DNA of 39,451 nt from JBEIDK01 sp040383485 (GTDB lineage: Bacteria; Bacteroidota; Bacteroidia; UBA4408), in contig JBEIDK010000018.1 in the NCBI GenBank assembly GCA_040383485.1, forward strand, positions 1 to 39,451, written 5' to 3'. Positions 17,383 to 26,324 of this stretch are shown here, one piece after another. The notes beneath the pieces are model-generated. The model was not told the DNA's origin, searched no databases, and was given only the letters and a program-made list of their open reading frames with translations. The position numbers and the translations under genes are program-made. Within the stretch, counting starts at the first letter, position 1. Every line of letters starts with the position of its first letter.

Positions 17383-18852
17383 ATGCTATTTAATACTGTA
17401 GAGTATTCCATTTTTTTGCCGATAATTTTTCTACTTTACTGGTTTGTAACTAATAAAAGTTTAAAAATTCAAAATTTACTCTTATTGGCTTCAAGCTATT
17501 ATTTCTATTCTTGCTGGGATTATAGGTTTTTATTCTTACTCATTTTTTCAACTGTACTTGACTTTTATACCGGACTAAAAATGTCTGATGCTAAAAATAA
17601 AAGTTCCAGAAAATTTTGGTTTTGGCTCAGTATAACTATTAATTTAGGATTTTTAGGGATATTTAAATATTATAATTTTTTCGCTAACTCTTTTGCTGAA
17701 GCAGCATCGCATTTCGGTTTTCATGCAAATCCTTGGACATTAAAAGTAATTCTTCCTGTTGGTATTTCATTCTATACATTTCATGGTTTATCTTATGTAA
17801 TAGATATTTTTAAAGAAAGAATTAAGGCCGAAAGAAACTTTGTAGAGTATTCTGTTTTTGTCAGTTTCTTTCCTTTACTAGTTGCAGGCCCCATTGAACG
17901 CGCTACACATTTATTACCTCAAATTAAAAGAGTAAGAACATTTGAATATACAAAGACTATTAATGGATTAAGGCAAATTTTATGGGGATTATTCAAAAAA
18001 GTTGTCATAGCCGATAATTGTGCAGAATTTGCAAATACTATTTTTAATAATTCTTCACATTATACAGGTTCTATGTTAGTCTTTGGGGCCATAATGTTTA
18101 CATTTCAAATTTATTGCGACTTTTCAGGCTACTCTGATATTGCTTTAGGAACTGCAAGATTATTTGGCATTGAATTATTACGCAATTTTGCATACCCATA
18201 TTTTTCGCGTGATATTGCCGAATTTTGGAGAAGATGGCACATTTCACTTTCATCGTGGTTTAAGGATTATCTTTATATTCCATTAGGCGGAAGCAAAGGT
18301 AGTATCTTGATTAAAATTAGAAATACATTTATTATTTTTATTGTCAGTGGTTTCTGGCATGGTGCAAATTGGACATTTATTATTTGGGGATTTTTAAACG
18401 CTTTATTCATAATTCCATCCATAATTTTTAAAACAAATAGGAATAATCTTGAAATTGTGGCAAAAGGCAAATACTTGCCAACATTGAAAGAGTTAATTTC
18501 CATATCTGTAACATTCTCTCTTACAGTAATCGCTTGGATATTTTTTCGAGCAGAAAACTTAACCCATGCCATAAATTATATTGGCGGAATTTTTAATCAA
18601 TTGTTCTTAAAAAAATCATTAGTCGAAACTTACAATTTTATTATGTGGCAGCCATACTGCATGATACTTTGCTGTTTAATTATGTTTTTTGTTTTTGTTG
18701 AATGGTTAGGGCGTGAAAGTCAATTTGCTATTGCAAATCTTGCAATTAATTGGAACAAAAGTATTAGGTGGGGATTTTATTCTTTGCTATTGTTTTTCAT
18801 TTTATATTTCGCGGCTGGTAAAGAACAAGCATTTATTTATTTTCAATTTTGA
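17383..18852 (+). CDS. MBOAT-family O-acyltransferase (AlgI/DltB-like)
   Basis: A polytopic membrane O-acyltransferase of 489 residues with about ten predicted helices. The family core is clear: PVGISFYTFHGLSYVIDI, the CDFSGYSDIALG segment, EFWRRWHISLSSWFKDYLYIPLGGS and SGFWHGANWTFIIWG, whose His is the presumed catalytic one. Such enzymes transfer acyl groups, usually acetyl, across the membrane onto an extracellular polysaccharide, together with an SGNH-type partner as encoded just downstream. I start at ATG 17383 (MLFNTVEYSIF, the usual N-terminus); a TTG at 17359 would add eight residues. The acceptor polymer cannot be read from sequence. Confidence 0.9.
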   Translation: MLFNTVEYSIFLPIIFLLYWFVTNKSLKIQNLLLLASSYYFYSCWDYRFLFLLIFSTVLDFYTGLKMSDAKNKSSRKFWFWLSITINLGFLGIFKYYNFFANSFAEAASHFGFHANPWTLKVILPVGISFYTFHGLSYVIDIFKERIKAERNFVEYSVFVSFFPLLVAGPIERATHLLPQIKRVRTFEYTKTINGLRQILWGLFKKVVIADNCAEFANTIFNNSSHYTGSMLVFGAIMFTFQIYCDFSGYSDIALGTARLFGIELLRNFAYPYFSRDIAEFWRRWHISLSSWFKDYLYIPLGGSKGSILIKIRNTFIIFIVSGFWHGANWTFIIWGFLNALFIIPSIIFKTNRNNLEIVAKGKYLPTLKELISISVTFSLTVIAWIFFRAENLTHAINYIGGIFNQLFLKKSLVETYNFIMWQPYCMILCCLIMFFVFVEWLGRESQFAIANLAINWNKSIRWGFYSLLLFFILYFAAGKEQAFIYFQF

Positions 18853-18859
18853 TAGTATA

Positions 18860-19813
18860 ATGAGAAATTTAATCTTAAACACACTCCTCTTTATAATATT
18901 TTCATTTGCACTAGGTTTAATTTCTCTTGTTTTCTTTTTTAAGTTTAACAATTACACACTTGCCGATATTCCAGCTCCAAACTTTTCGGAAAGTTATTCA
19001 TTCAATGATAAAATTGCTTTTCTAGAAAATAAAAACAAAAACGTTGATATAATTGCAATAGGCTCCTCAATTTCCTTAAATAATTTAGATTCAAAATCAA
19101 TTGTAAATCACTTCTCATCAGAATCATTTCTCAATTTATCCTCTTGGGGAATGTGTTATGAAGATATTTTTTGGTTACTAAAATTACATTCAAAATATAA
19201 TAAACCTAAAAAATTGATAATTGCTTCAGGTACATTGGATTTTTATTCAAATAATAAAGTACTTAAAAAAGCAGCTATAGAAAACTTTTTGTATTCCAAT
19301 AACTGGCGAAAATATTCATTTTTACGATATTTTAACCTACAATATTATTTAAGCAACTTAAAAGTGGCGCATGAGGTAAGGTCTTCACAGAATAATTATG
19401 CAACACTTATTTATGATAAATATGGTACAGCAAATTTAATCGCTAAAGATTTTAAAGTTTTAAAAGAAAGATGGAATGGAGTGTTTAATGTAAAATTTGA
19501 TACAAAAGAGCATAATTTAAATTACATATATTTAGATAGCATAGCAAAATATTGTAATTCAAACAATATTAGTTTATACTTTTTTCAAACACCAATTCGG
19601 ATTGGAGTATTTAAAGTTTTATCAAGTCAATCAAAAGAAAATTTAAAGCTTCACAATCAAAATATCTCCAGAATAATTAAAAAAAACAAACATTGTTTCA
19701 TTGATTCTAATTCACAGTTATGGCCTGACTCATTGTTCGCGGATGCAATACACCTAAAGTCAAATGGTGCGAAAGAATTTACGAAATTTTGTTTAGAGAG
19801 AATTAACAAATAA
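18860..19813 (+). CDS. SGNH-hydrolase-like partner of the MBOAT acyltransferase
   Basis: A 317-residue protein with one N-terminal membrane anchor (about residues 5-27) and a mostly extracytoplasmic domain. IAIGSSIS (residues 66-72) fits SGNH block I with S69/S70 as nucleophile candidates, and DAIH (D295, H298) followed by LKSNGAKEF fits block V. It is AlgX/DltD-like in role: it likely accepts or transfers the acyl group supplied by MBOAT. ATG at 18860 is 7 bases after the MBOAT stop, so the pair is one operon. An open frame runs further upstream inside the MBOAT gene, but the signal-anchor position supports 18860. Confidence 0.72.
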   Translation: MRNLILNTLLFIIFSFALGLISLVFFFKFNNYTLADIPAPNFSESYSFNDKIAFLENKNKNVDIIAIGSSISLNNLDSKSIVNHFSSESFLNLSSWGMCYEDIFWLLKLHSKYNKPKKLIIASGTLDFYSNNKVLKKAAIENFLYSNNWRKYSFLRYFNLQYYLSNLKVAHEVRSSQNNYATLIYDKYGTANLIAKDFKVLKERWNGVFNVKFDTKEHNLNYIYLDSIAKYCNSNNISLYFFQTPIRIGVFKVLSSQSKENLKLHNQNISRIIKKNKHCFIDSNSQLWPDSLFADAIHLKSNGAKEFTKFCLERINK

Positions 19814-20236
19814 TTATTAGTAAATTCATGCAATTTGTCCTTTCAAGAACTTGTTGATGTGGCTCTGAAAATAGCGGCTAGCATATACGGTTTAAACGAA
19901 GTGAAGTGCAACTTAGTTTCGATTTAAACCTGTGTTGAACAAACCGAGAGGTAGCAATTGAGGTTAGTTTTGTACTATGGGTTTTTTAAAAGTATTTGTC
20001 TGTACTTTTTGTAATTGCAATTACATTAATTTACGATTGACTAAATTTTAGTACATTTTTTATTTCATTTTTTATAATTCTTGTTTAATTTTTCAAAGTT
20101 ATGATTGTTAATTTATTTACTATATCATTTTGGCATATGATAACTTGACAACAGAATGTTCATTTTATTGATTAAAGTGATTAGGTAATTATGTCTCATA
20201 TATTCGTTTCTTATATTCAAGAATAGCTGCTATCAA
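19814..20236. other. 423-base intergenic region with structured islet and palindrome
   Basis: This gap lies between the convergent 3' ends of the SGNH gene and sprE, yet is much longer than other convergent gaps here (5-50 bases). It holds a G+C-richer islet about 19860-19980 (about 41% by count) with a 42-base hairpin (separate entry), and a perfect 14-base palindrome GTAATTGCAATTAC at 20011-20024. The rest (20030-20236) is very AT-rich, with no credible frame on either strand. Confidence 0.5.
19889..19930. repeat. 42-base hairpin islet
   Basis: GGTTTAAA pairs with TTTAAACC; inside, CGAA pairs with TTCG past one bulged A; then GTG faces AGT (wobbles); then AAGT pairs with ACTT around a GCA loop. 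Nearly the whole 42 bases fold on themselves. It lies 8 bases after AGCGGCTAG (19873-19881), which resembles AGCGGTTAG at 15335. Possible roles: cassette recombination site, mobile palindrome or structured RNA. No U tract follows, so a simple intrinsic terminator is unlikely. Confidence 0.55.
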
Positions 20237-22882
20237 CTAAATTTTAAGATAATTTTCTTGAAAAAAACTTGAATATGTTTGAGTTTCTTTTTGGTTTTTA
20301 AGTAAGACATTATAATTGCTTAAGGAAATTACAAACTGCTGAAATGTGCCGCTAACTAAACTTCCACTTATTTTAGAGTTGTCTTTAATAATGTTATAAT
20401 AGTTCATTGCTTTTATTGAGTTTTCAAGCCCACTTACAATCACCATTTTTTTATTTTCATCAAATAACAAATCTTCTATCTTAAGTGCCATTGAACTAAA
20501 ATTGTCGTCATTAAATTTAGACAATGCCGATTTCATTTTGTTCAAATCGGCAGTCATAGGCATTTGAATAATAAAATAATGTTCATCATTATCTGCTTTA
20601 TTAAATAGCGTTTTTTTAATTTCAGCTTCAGTATTTTTTAAGCTTGGGTTATTTTCTAAAATTTCAATTATCTCATTTGCCTTGTCTTTTACTGGGTCCT
20701 TTGGATAAGATGCTGCAACTTTCTTTAGCTCTACTATCATTGCCTGACCACTTTCTATGCCTCCGAAACAAAGCGCTTTTAGTAATGCAAATTTTGGCTT
20801 ATAAATTGATTTTGGAAACAAACTATCAGAGGCAATACAACGTTGTTTTGTCGCAATGTAATCTTTGCCTAAGTAAAGATTGTAAGTTTCCTCATAATAT
20901 ACTTCCTCCTTGTTTTTACTAAATTGCTTTTGAGCATTTATATCTGGATTATTAATAATTGCTGCATACTCAGAATCAGGGTATTTAGTCAAGATTAAAT
21001 CTTTATAATATGCCGCCCTCTTTTCATCTGGTATAGCCAAATAAATTCTATATAACTGATAATGTGTAACAAGATTATAATTATTATCAGGATACTTTTT
21101 TAGTAAGTTTTCAAAAGTTGCGGCGGCATTATTTAAATCATTTAATTGTTCTTTATAGAGTGTTCCGCAATTATAATATGCTTCAATAACCTTACTTGTT
21201 GAGGCTGTTAGCTGTTCAGGCGAGGATGGGATATTCTTTAAATATTTTTCTCTTTCTTTATTATCTAATTGTTCTGGAGTTAAATCGGCTAATTTTTCTT
21301 TAGCAATAATTTCTCCGTTAGGACCAACAGTATCTAACCCTTGTTCGGTTTCGGCTGAGGCAACTAATTGCTTATTGCTCCTTCTCCAATCGTCTTCTAG
21401 CTTTCTATTTCCCCATCTTTTTTGAAATTCGGATAATCCAAAACTTAAAGTAGCAGGATTATAATAGTACCATTGTGTACTAGCTGCTCCAATAGGAGGC
21501 CCACCGCCAAAACCTGGCATGCCCATTGGTAAATTTTCTTGTACTGCTTTATTAGATTCTAAAATAGCTTTTTGCTCTTCTAATTTTTTCTTTTCCTCTT
21601 CAATCTTCTTCTTTTTATCAGCAATAATTTTATCAATTATTGCATTTCTTTCTTTATCACTTAATTTACTTACCTTTTGTAAACTATCTTCTTGGGCAAT
21701 AGTTTTTATATAGCCTACCAATGTTTTTAAACTCTTTTGTTTGTTTTCCACTATAAAATAATCGGGAAAATCCTTGTTTAAATTACTAACTGCTGTGTCA
21801 AAATATAATTGTGCCAGCTCATATTTGGTTTGTGTAAAATAAAGGTCTCCAACTTTCAAGCTACTTAATCCTTTTTGGTGCCTGTTTGCTTTTGAAACCT
21901 TCACACTCTCAACTAGATAGTTTTCTTCGTCATTAATTTCATTTTGCTTCTCTGAAAGTTCAGCCAAAGAATAATAAATTTGGTCATGATAGTCTTTGTA
22001 TTTTTCTTGAGTAAGCATTTCTAAAAACATTTTTTTTACCTGTTTAGGGTTACCTCCTGAAAGGGCCTTTGATTTTGCTAAATTTAAACTAGCGTTAAAA
22101 GCCATGTCATAACCAGGTCCATAATTTAGAGTTTTGTCAAAATATTTAACCGCATTATCGCCATCGCCAGCCTTTTGATATAATTGAGCTAAAACGTAAG
22201 CATATCTTGCCTTCAACTTTCTGTTTTTACAGGATTTAAAAGAAGGTTCTAAAAATTCAATTGCCTTTGTATAATCTTCTTGCTTTAAATAAAAATCAGC
22301 AACTATTGCATTAAATTCTGATAAATACTTTTTTGGGAACGTTTTCTCATCCAGTATTAAATCAATTAACCCTTGTGAGCTACTAAAAAGTCCTGTCTCA
22401 TTGTATGTTCTGAGCATCCACATCATTGCCTCAAATTTATATGGATGTTTTTTATTTTTACTAACTACATATTCAAAAGCCTCTAAACCTGCAAAATAGT
22501 CATGCTTGTAAAAATGTGTTTTACCAATAAGCACATACGTATTTTTTACCCAAGGATTATATTCTACATCACGTATGAGCATAGAATGATATTGAATAAC
22601 TTTTGAAGCTCTTTTATAGGCTTTTTCCATTTCTGGAGTCACTGCTTTTACCTCATCAAGGGTAGTGTAAGTGAAAATTGGAAGTACTTTTTCGTAGTTG
22701 TCTTTATAATTTTTAAATGTGTTTTTCTCGGTTTCTTTTACAATTTCATCGGCAATCCAAAGGCCATTATAATGAGCTGTCAAGCCATGAAAATGACGAT
22801 TAACCCAAGTGTTCTTTTTGGTACTGCAGGACGCAGCAACAATAAGAATAAAAAAATACAATATTTTCTTATTTGACTGCAT
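20237..22882 (-). CDS. sprE: SprE/PorW-like T9SS-associated TPR lipoprotein
   Basis: An 881-residue lipoprotein (lipobox VAASC, Cys19). The N-terminal CSTKKNTWVNRHFHGLTAHY region and the KVIQYHSMLI segment are characteristic of SprE (gliding) / PorW (T9SS). Tetratricopeptide-like helices fill about residues 100-400 and 540-720. A charged coiled coil (about 405-445) leads to a Gly/Pro-rich stretch (MGMPGFGGGPP, about 453) and a WYYYNP...FQKRWGNRKLEDDWRRSNK segment conserved in the family. SprE is needed for T9SS function and links motor and outer-membrane parts. This fits with T9SS cargo at both ends of the window. The rest of the T9SS is not here. The gene diverges from the unknown lipoprotein at 23084. 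Confidence 0.78.
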   Translation of the reverse strand: MQSNKKILYFFILIVAASCSTKKNTWVNRHFHGLTAHYNGLWIADEIVKETEKNTFKNYKDNYEKVLPIFTYTTLDEVKAVTPEMEKAYKRASKVIQYHSMLIRDVEYNPWVKNTYVLIGKTHFYKHDYFAGLEAFEYVVSKNKKHPYKFEAMMWMLRTYNETGLFSSSQGLIDLILDEKTFPKKYLSEFNAIVADFYLKQEDYTKAIEFLEPSFKSCKNRKLKARYAYVLAQLYQKAGDGDNAVKYFDKTLNYGPGYDMAFNASLNLAKSKALSGGNPKQVKKMFLEMLTQEKYKDYHDQIYYSLAELSEKQNEINDEENYLVESVKVSKANRHQKGLSSLKVGDLYFTQTKYELAQLYFDTAVSNLNKDFPDYFIVENKQKSLKTLVGYIKTIAQEDSLQKVSKLSDKERNAIIDKIIADKKKKIEEEKKKLEEQKAILESNKAVQENLPMGMPGFGGGPPIGAASTQWYYYNPATLSFGLSEFQKRWGNRKLEDDWRRSNKQLVASAETEQGLDTVGPNGEIIAKEKLADLTPEQLDNKEREKYLKNIPSSPEQLTASTSKVIEAYYNCGTLYKEQLNDLNNAAATFENLLKKYPDNNYNLVTHYQLYRIYLAIPDEKRAAYYKDLILTKYPDSEYAAIINNPDINAQKQFSKNKEEVYYEETYNLYLGKDYIATKQRCIASDSLFPKSIYKPKFALLKALCFGGIESGQAMIVELKKVAASYPKDPVKDKANEIIEILENNPSLKNTEAEIKKTLFNKADNDEHYFIIQMPMTADLNKMKSALSKFNDDNFSSMALKIEDLLFDENKKMVIVSGLENSIKAMNYYNIIKDNSKISGSLVSGTFQQFVISLSNYNVLLKNQKETQTYSSFFQENYLKI

Positions 22883-23083
22883 TGAACGCGAATAACGTAA
22901 AATTTAGAAAATTATTGTGTTGATTAGAGTTAATTAGATTAAAAAACTGGGCATCAATCCAAAATTTGGATTTTACACATAGAATCTCTTTTAAAATTTA
23001 CTTTAGAGCTAACTATATTCTTGTATGAAGAAAACTATCAATAGATAAATGATTAATTAAAAAAAATTATCTTGGCATTCAAA

Positions 23084-24640
23084 ATGAAACAATTTAAGTT
23101 TTTATTAATTATAATAATATTTGCAGGGCAAATTTCTTGCAATAAAGAGAAGCGAGGATTAAGTTGGAAAGCTAACTACAACTTACCTATTGCAATCTCA
23201 ACAATAACACTCAATAATTTTATTGCGGATAGTTTACTTGAAAATACAAATGGTAAAACAGGGATTTTATACAAAACAAGTTTATATGAACTAAGTAAAT
23301 CGTTTTTATTTACCATACCGGATACTAGTATTTCATATGTAAATGGCCTACCATTTGGCAGTTTAACAGTTTATCCAAATCAAATAATAATTGAGAATTT
23401 ACAAGACATTCAACTACCAACTGGTCAAGCGGGTATAAGCCGAATGATTATGGAAAGTGGTAAATTAAAGTATACTCTCTCAAATAGAATATTGCAACCA
23501 ATTATACTAAATTATAGTATACCTGGCGCTATTAAAAACAATACTTCATTAAGCATAAATATTGAAGTGCCAGCTGCTCAGGATGTTGCCACCCCTTCTA
23601 CTGTGACCGGATTTATAGATTTAACAGGTTATACAATTGACTTAACCGGCAATCTTCATAATTCATTAAATAAAATATCATCAAAGACAATAATAAAATT
23701 GGCACCATCAGCTACCTCTACACAAATTGATGTTTCCAACACTGTGAATATTCTTTTAAGTTTTAATTTACTAAAACCATACTATGCTAAAGGCTATTTT
23801 GGGCAAAGTACAATAGACGTAGGGCCATCATTTACAAACTTAGATGTATTTAAAAATATAAAGGCAGGAAGCTTTAATTTGAGCAAAGTATCATGCACTA
23901 TTAATATTGAAAATGGGGTTGGTGTAGATGCTAGGCTAAAAATAAAATCATTATCTACATCTAATTCAATAAAAAATATTAATCGTGTTTTGTTTCACAA
24001 TTTATTAAACAAAAACTTAAATATTAATCGTGCATTAGACAATCCTTATCAAGCATCTAATTATAATTTATTGATTGATGAATCAAACTCAAATATTAAG
24101 AGTTTAATTGAAGTATTGCCAGATAAAATTGGTTATGAAATGCAAGTTGAAATAAATCCATTAAGTAACATTTCAAATGGAACTGATTTTATATATACTG
24201 ATAAGCTTTTAAAAGCAACTATGGAATTAAAAATTCCACTAAATACAATTTTAAATGAACTTGTTTTACAAGACACGATTAGAATAAACTTAAAAGATGA
24301 AGATGAAGAAATAATAAACTTTGGCAAACTAAAATTGTACTTAAAAAACTATTTTAAATATGATATCAAGGTAAATTTATTTACTATTAATGACGATTAC
24401 TCTTTAGGCCCTAACATAGTATCAAACATTTACGTTAAACCAAACTATAATGCCAGTAACGAGAAGGAATTAGTGGAAGTTGATTTAAATTCAATCAACT
24501 TAAAACAACTTTTTAAAACAAAAAAATTACTAATAAAAGTAAGTTTAAATAGTAATGGAGAATTTGTTGAAGTAGATGAATTTTCGAGAATAGAAATTCA
24601 AGCATCCGCAGATTTTGAAAAAACTTTACATTTAAAATAA
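23084..24640 (+). CDS. Hypothetical lipoprotein upstream of ybbR-coaE
   Basis: I do not recognise the family. The 518-residue protein has a lipoprotein signal (hydrophobic run then GQISC, Cys near residue 19) and is otherwise a beta-rich, Ser/Asn/Leu-rich extracytoplasmic protein without Cys after the lipobox except one central one. There are no obvious catalytic motifs. I start at ATG 23084; an in-frame TTG at 23072 is less likely because it pushes the basic N-region back. It is followed after 16 bases by ybbR and then coaE, so it is first in a three-gene run. A Bacteroidota outer-membrane-assembly or surface role is possible but unproven. Confidence 0.72.
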   Translation: MKQFKFLLIIIIFAGQISCNKEKRGLSWKANYNLPIAISTITLNNFIADSLLENTNGKTGILYKTSLYELSKSFLFTIPDTSISYVNGLPFGSLTVYPNQIIIENLQDIQLPTGQAGISRMIMESGKLKYTLSNRILQPIILNYSIPGAIKNNTSLSINIEVPAAQDVATPSTVTGFIDLTGYTIDLTGNLHNSLNKISSKTIIKLAPSATSTQIDVSNTVNILLSFNLLKPYYAKGYFGQSTIDVGPSFTNLDVFKNIKAGSFNLSKVSCTINIENGVGVDARLKIKSLSTSNSIKNINRVLFHNLLNKNLNINRALDNPYQASNYNLLIDESNSNIKSLIEVLPDKIGYEMQVEINPLSNISNGTDFIYTDKLLKATMELKIPLNTILNELVLQDTIRINLKDEDEEIINFGKLKLYLKNYFKYDIKVNLFTINDDYSLGPNIVSNIYVKPNYNASNEKELVEVDLNSINLKQLFKTKKLLIKVSLNSNGEFVEVDEFSRIEIQASADFEKTLHLK

Positions 24641-24656
24641 AAGCTATTAGGTTATT

Positions 24657-25640
24657 GTGAAAGACAGAAATACAAATACAAGGATTTTAGTAAACCAAAA
24701 CATTTCAGTTTTTATTTCTTGTTTCTTTATTTCATTTCTATTTTGGATATTGATTGTTTTAAGTAAAGATTATAATGGTTATGTTTTGGTAAAAACTAAC
24801 TATACTAATTTGCCAGAAGACAAAATGCTTACATACAAGTTGCCAAGTGAGTTAAGGCTTGAAATAACTGCTTCTGGATTTGTTATTCTAACAAACTCTA
24901 TATTCAATAATTTAAGAACAATTAATATTGATGCAACTCCTCCCAAAAAAAACGGAAAATATAACACCGGAGATGAATTTGTACTAAATCTTCAAAGCCA
25001 GACTAGCCAAATAGCAGAACAATTAGATAACACTTTTAAAATAAAGTCTGTTTTTCCAGACAATATAAGCTTCTACTTAGCAGCAAAATCTCAAAAAGTA
25101 GTTCCAGTTAAATATCACGTCGGTTATAGTTTTTTATCTCAATTTTCATTTGCTGACAGTTTACATACCTTACCAAACAAGGTTTTAATAAAAGGTCCTA
25201 AACAATTATTAGATAAGATAACGTTCATTGATACAGACTCAATTAGCCTTAATAATATTAAAGAAAATATAATTAAGTCAGTAGAGTTTAAGATGACTGA
25301 AGAGTTAAAACAGGTTCAAATTAAAGGCACAAGCGGCATAGTATATATTCCAGTAGATAAGTTCACCGAAACAGAATTAGAATTACCCATTCAAATAAAT
25401 TCAACAAATAGTGATTATAACATTAAAACCTTTCCTGCTAAAACAAAAGTGAAGTTTCTAGTTACACTATCTAAATTTAAGTCTATAAAAGAATCAATGT
25501 TTGTTGTAACTGCAGTAGTAAAAAATGTAGATTTAAAACAAGCTAATAAGCTAAATTTAAAGCTAGAAAGACACCCTTCATTTATTAAAAATCCAATACT
25601 CATCCCTAATGAAGTTGAGTTTATACTAAATCAAAAATAA
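24657..25640 (+). CDS. YbbR-like domain protein
   Basis: A 327-residue protein with one N-terminal membrane helix (about residues 14-35) and beta-rich YbbR-like repeats (about 40-325), with the PxKYHVGYSF segment and KGPKQLLDKI typical of the family. YbbR proteins often regulate the diadenylate cyclase CdaA in Firmicutes; in Bacteroidota they sit next to coaE and the role is unknown. GTG start at 24657; there is no nearby ATG in frame. Its stop lies one base before the coaE start codon, so translation is probably coupled. Confidence 0.75.
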   Translation: MKDRNTNTRILVNQNISVFISCFFISFLFWILIVLSKDYNGYVLVKTNYTNLPEDKMLTYKLPSELRLEITASGFVILTNSIFNNLRTINIDATPPKKNGKYNTGDEFVLNLQSQTSQIAEQLDNTFKIKSVFPDNISFYLAAKSQKVVPVKYHVGYSFLSQFSFADSLHTLPNKVLIKGPKQLLDKITFIDTDSISLNNIKENIIKSVEFKMTEELKQVQIKGTSGIVYIPVDKFTETELELPIQINSTNSDYNIKTFPAKTKVKFLVTLSKFKSIKESMFVVTAVVKNVDLKQANKLNLKLERHPSFIKNPILIPNEVEFILNQK

Positions 25641-25641
25641 A

Positions 25642-26226
25642 TTGAAAATTATAGGAATAACAGGAGGTATAGGTTCTGGAAAGTCTATGATATGTAAGAT
25701 TTTCACAGCTTTAAATGTACCTGTCTTTGATTCGGATTATGAAGCTAAAAAGTTATATGATAGCATTACTGTTAAAAATGAAATTTTAGAAGCCTTTGGT
25801 AAAGAAAGCTATACTATTGAAAGTAAATTAAATCTCAATTATATAAGCAACCTTGTATTTGAAAATCCAAAGAAATTGATAGCGCTAAATAATATTATTC
25901 ATCCAAAACTTAAGGTTGTTTTTAACAACTGGTGTAATAAAAACAAAAGTTACAAATATGTTATAAAAGAGGCTGCTATTTTAATTGAAAGTGGAACATA
26001 TAAAGAGTGTGAAGAAATAGTTGTTGTGACATCACCTATAGAGATGAGAATTAAAAATGTGATGAAACGCGGCAATATGAATAGAAACGAAATAATAAAA
26101 AGAATTAATAATCAAATGAGTGATGAAGAGAAACTAAAATTTAGTCAACATCACATTATTAATGATGAATTAAAAATGATAATTCCCCAAGTAATTTTAC
26201 TTCATTCTCATTTTAAATCTTCATAA
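25642..26226 (+). CDS. coaE: Dephospho-CoA kinase CoaE
   Basis: Phosphorylates the 3'-OH of dephospho-CoA, the last step of coenzyme A synthesis, in the cytosol. The P-loop GGIGSGKS spans residues 8-15, followed by PVFDSDYEAK (substrate Asp) and the HPKLKV and EAAILIESG segments. The lid-region RGNMNRNEIIKRINNQM is complete. 194 residues is normal. The start is TTG at 25642, directly after the ybbR stop. It is the last gene of the lipoprotein-ybbR-coaE run. Confidence 0.93.
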   Translation: MKIIGITGGIGSGKSMICKIFTALNVPVFDSDYEAKKLYDSITVKNEILEAFGKESYTIESKLNLNYISNLVFENPKKLIALNNIIHPKLKVVFNNWCNKNKSYKYVIKEAAILIESGTYKECEEIVVVTSPIEMRIKNVMKRGNMNRNEIIKRINNQMSDEEKLKFSQHHIINDELKMIIPQVILLHSHFKSS

Positions 26227-26295
26227 TTTGATGCTTATTAATTCAATTCTATTTGTGAAAAATTAGCAAATAGATAAAAGAGTATTTTAATAATT

Positions 26296-26308
26296 ATGTA
26301 GGTTTGCA
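26296..26308 (+). promoter_or_regulatory. Putative promoter (-7 TAGGTTTG) of the DegT aminotransferase gene
   Basis: The same ATGTAGGTTTGCA 13-mer found before serC. The -7 TAGGTTTG (26299-26306) is 18 bases before ATG 26325. No strong -33 TTG is seen. Confidence 0.6.
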
Positions 26309-26324
26309 ATCTTAAATTAAATAA

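Noticed and set aside
20101..20236. Small protein or tRNA in the AT-rich spacer before sprE
   Set aside because: No cloverleaf, no T-loop GTTCRA motif in place, and frames are short without convincing starts.
21519..21713. Plus-strand frame rich in Ser/Phe opposite sprE
   Set aside because: It mirrors the Lys/Glu-rich coiled coil of sprE; the composition is a by-product.
17650..24640. Possible CRISPR or tandem arrays in AT-rich stretches
   Set aside because: No regularly spaced repeats of 20 bases or more were seen; short AT words recur by composition only.
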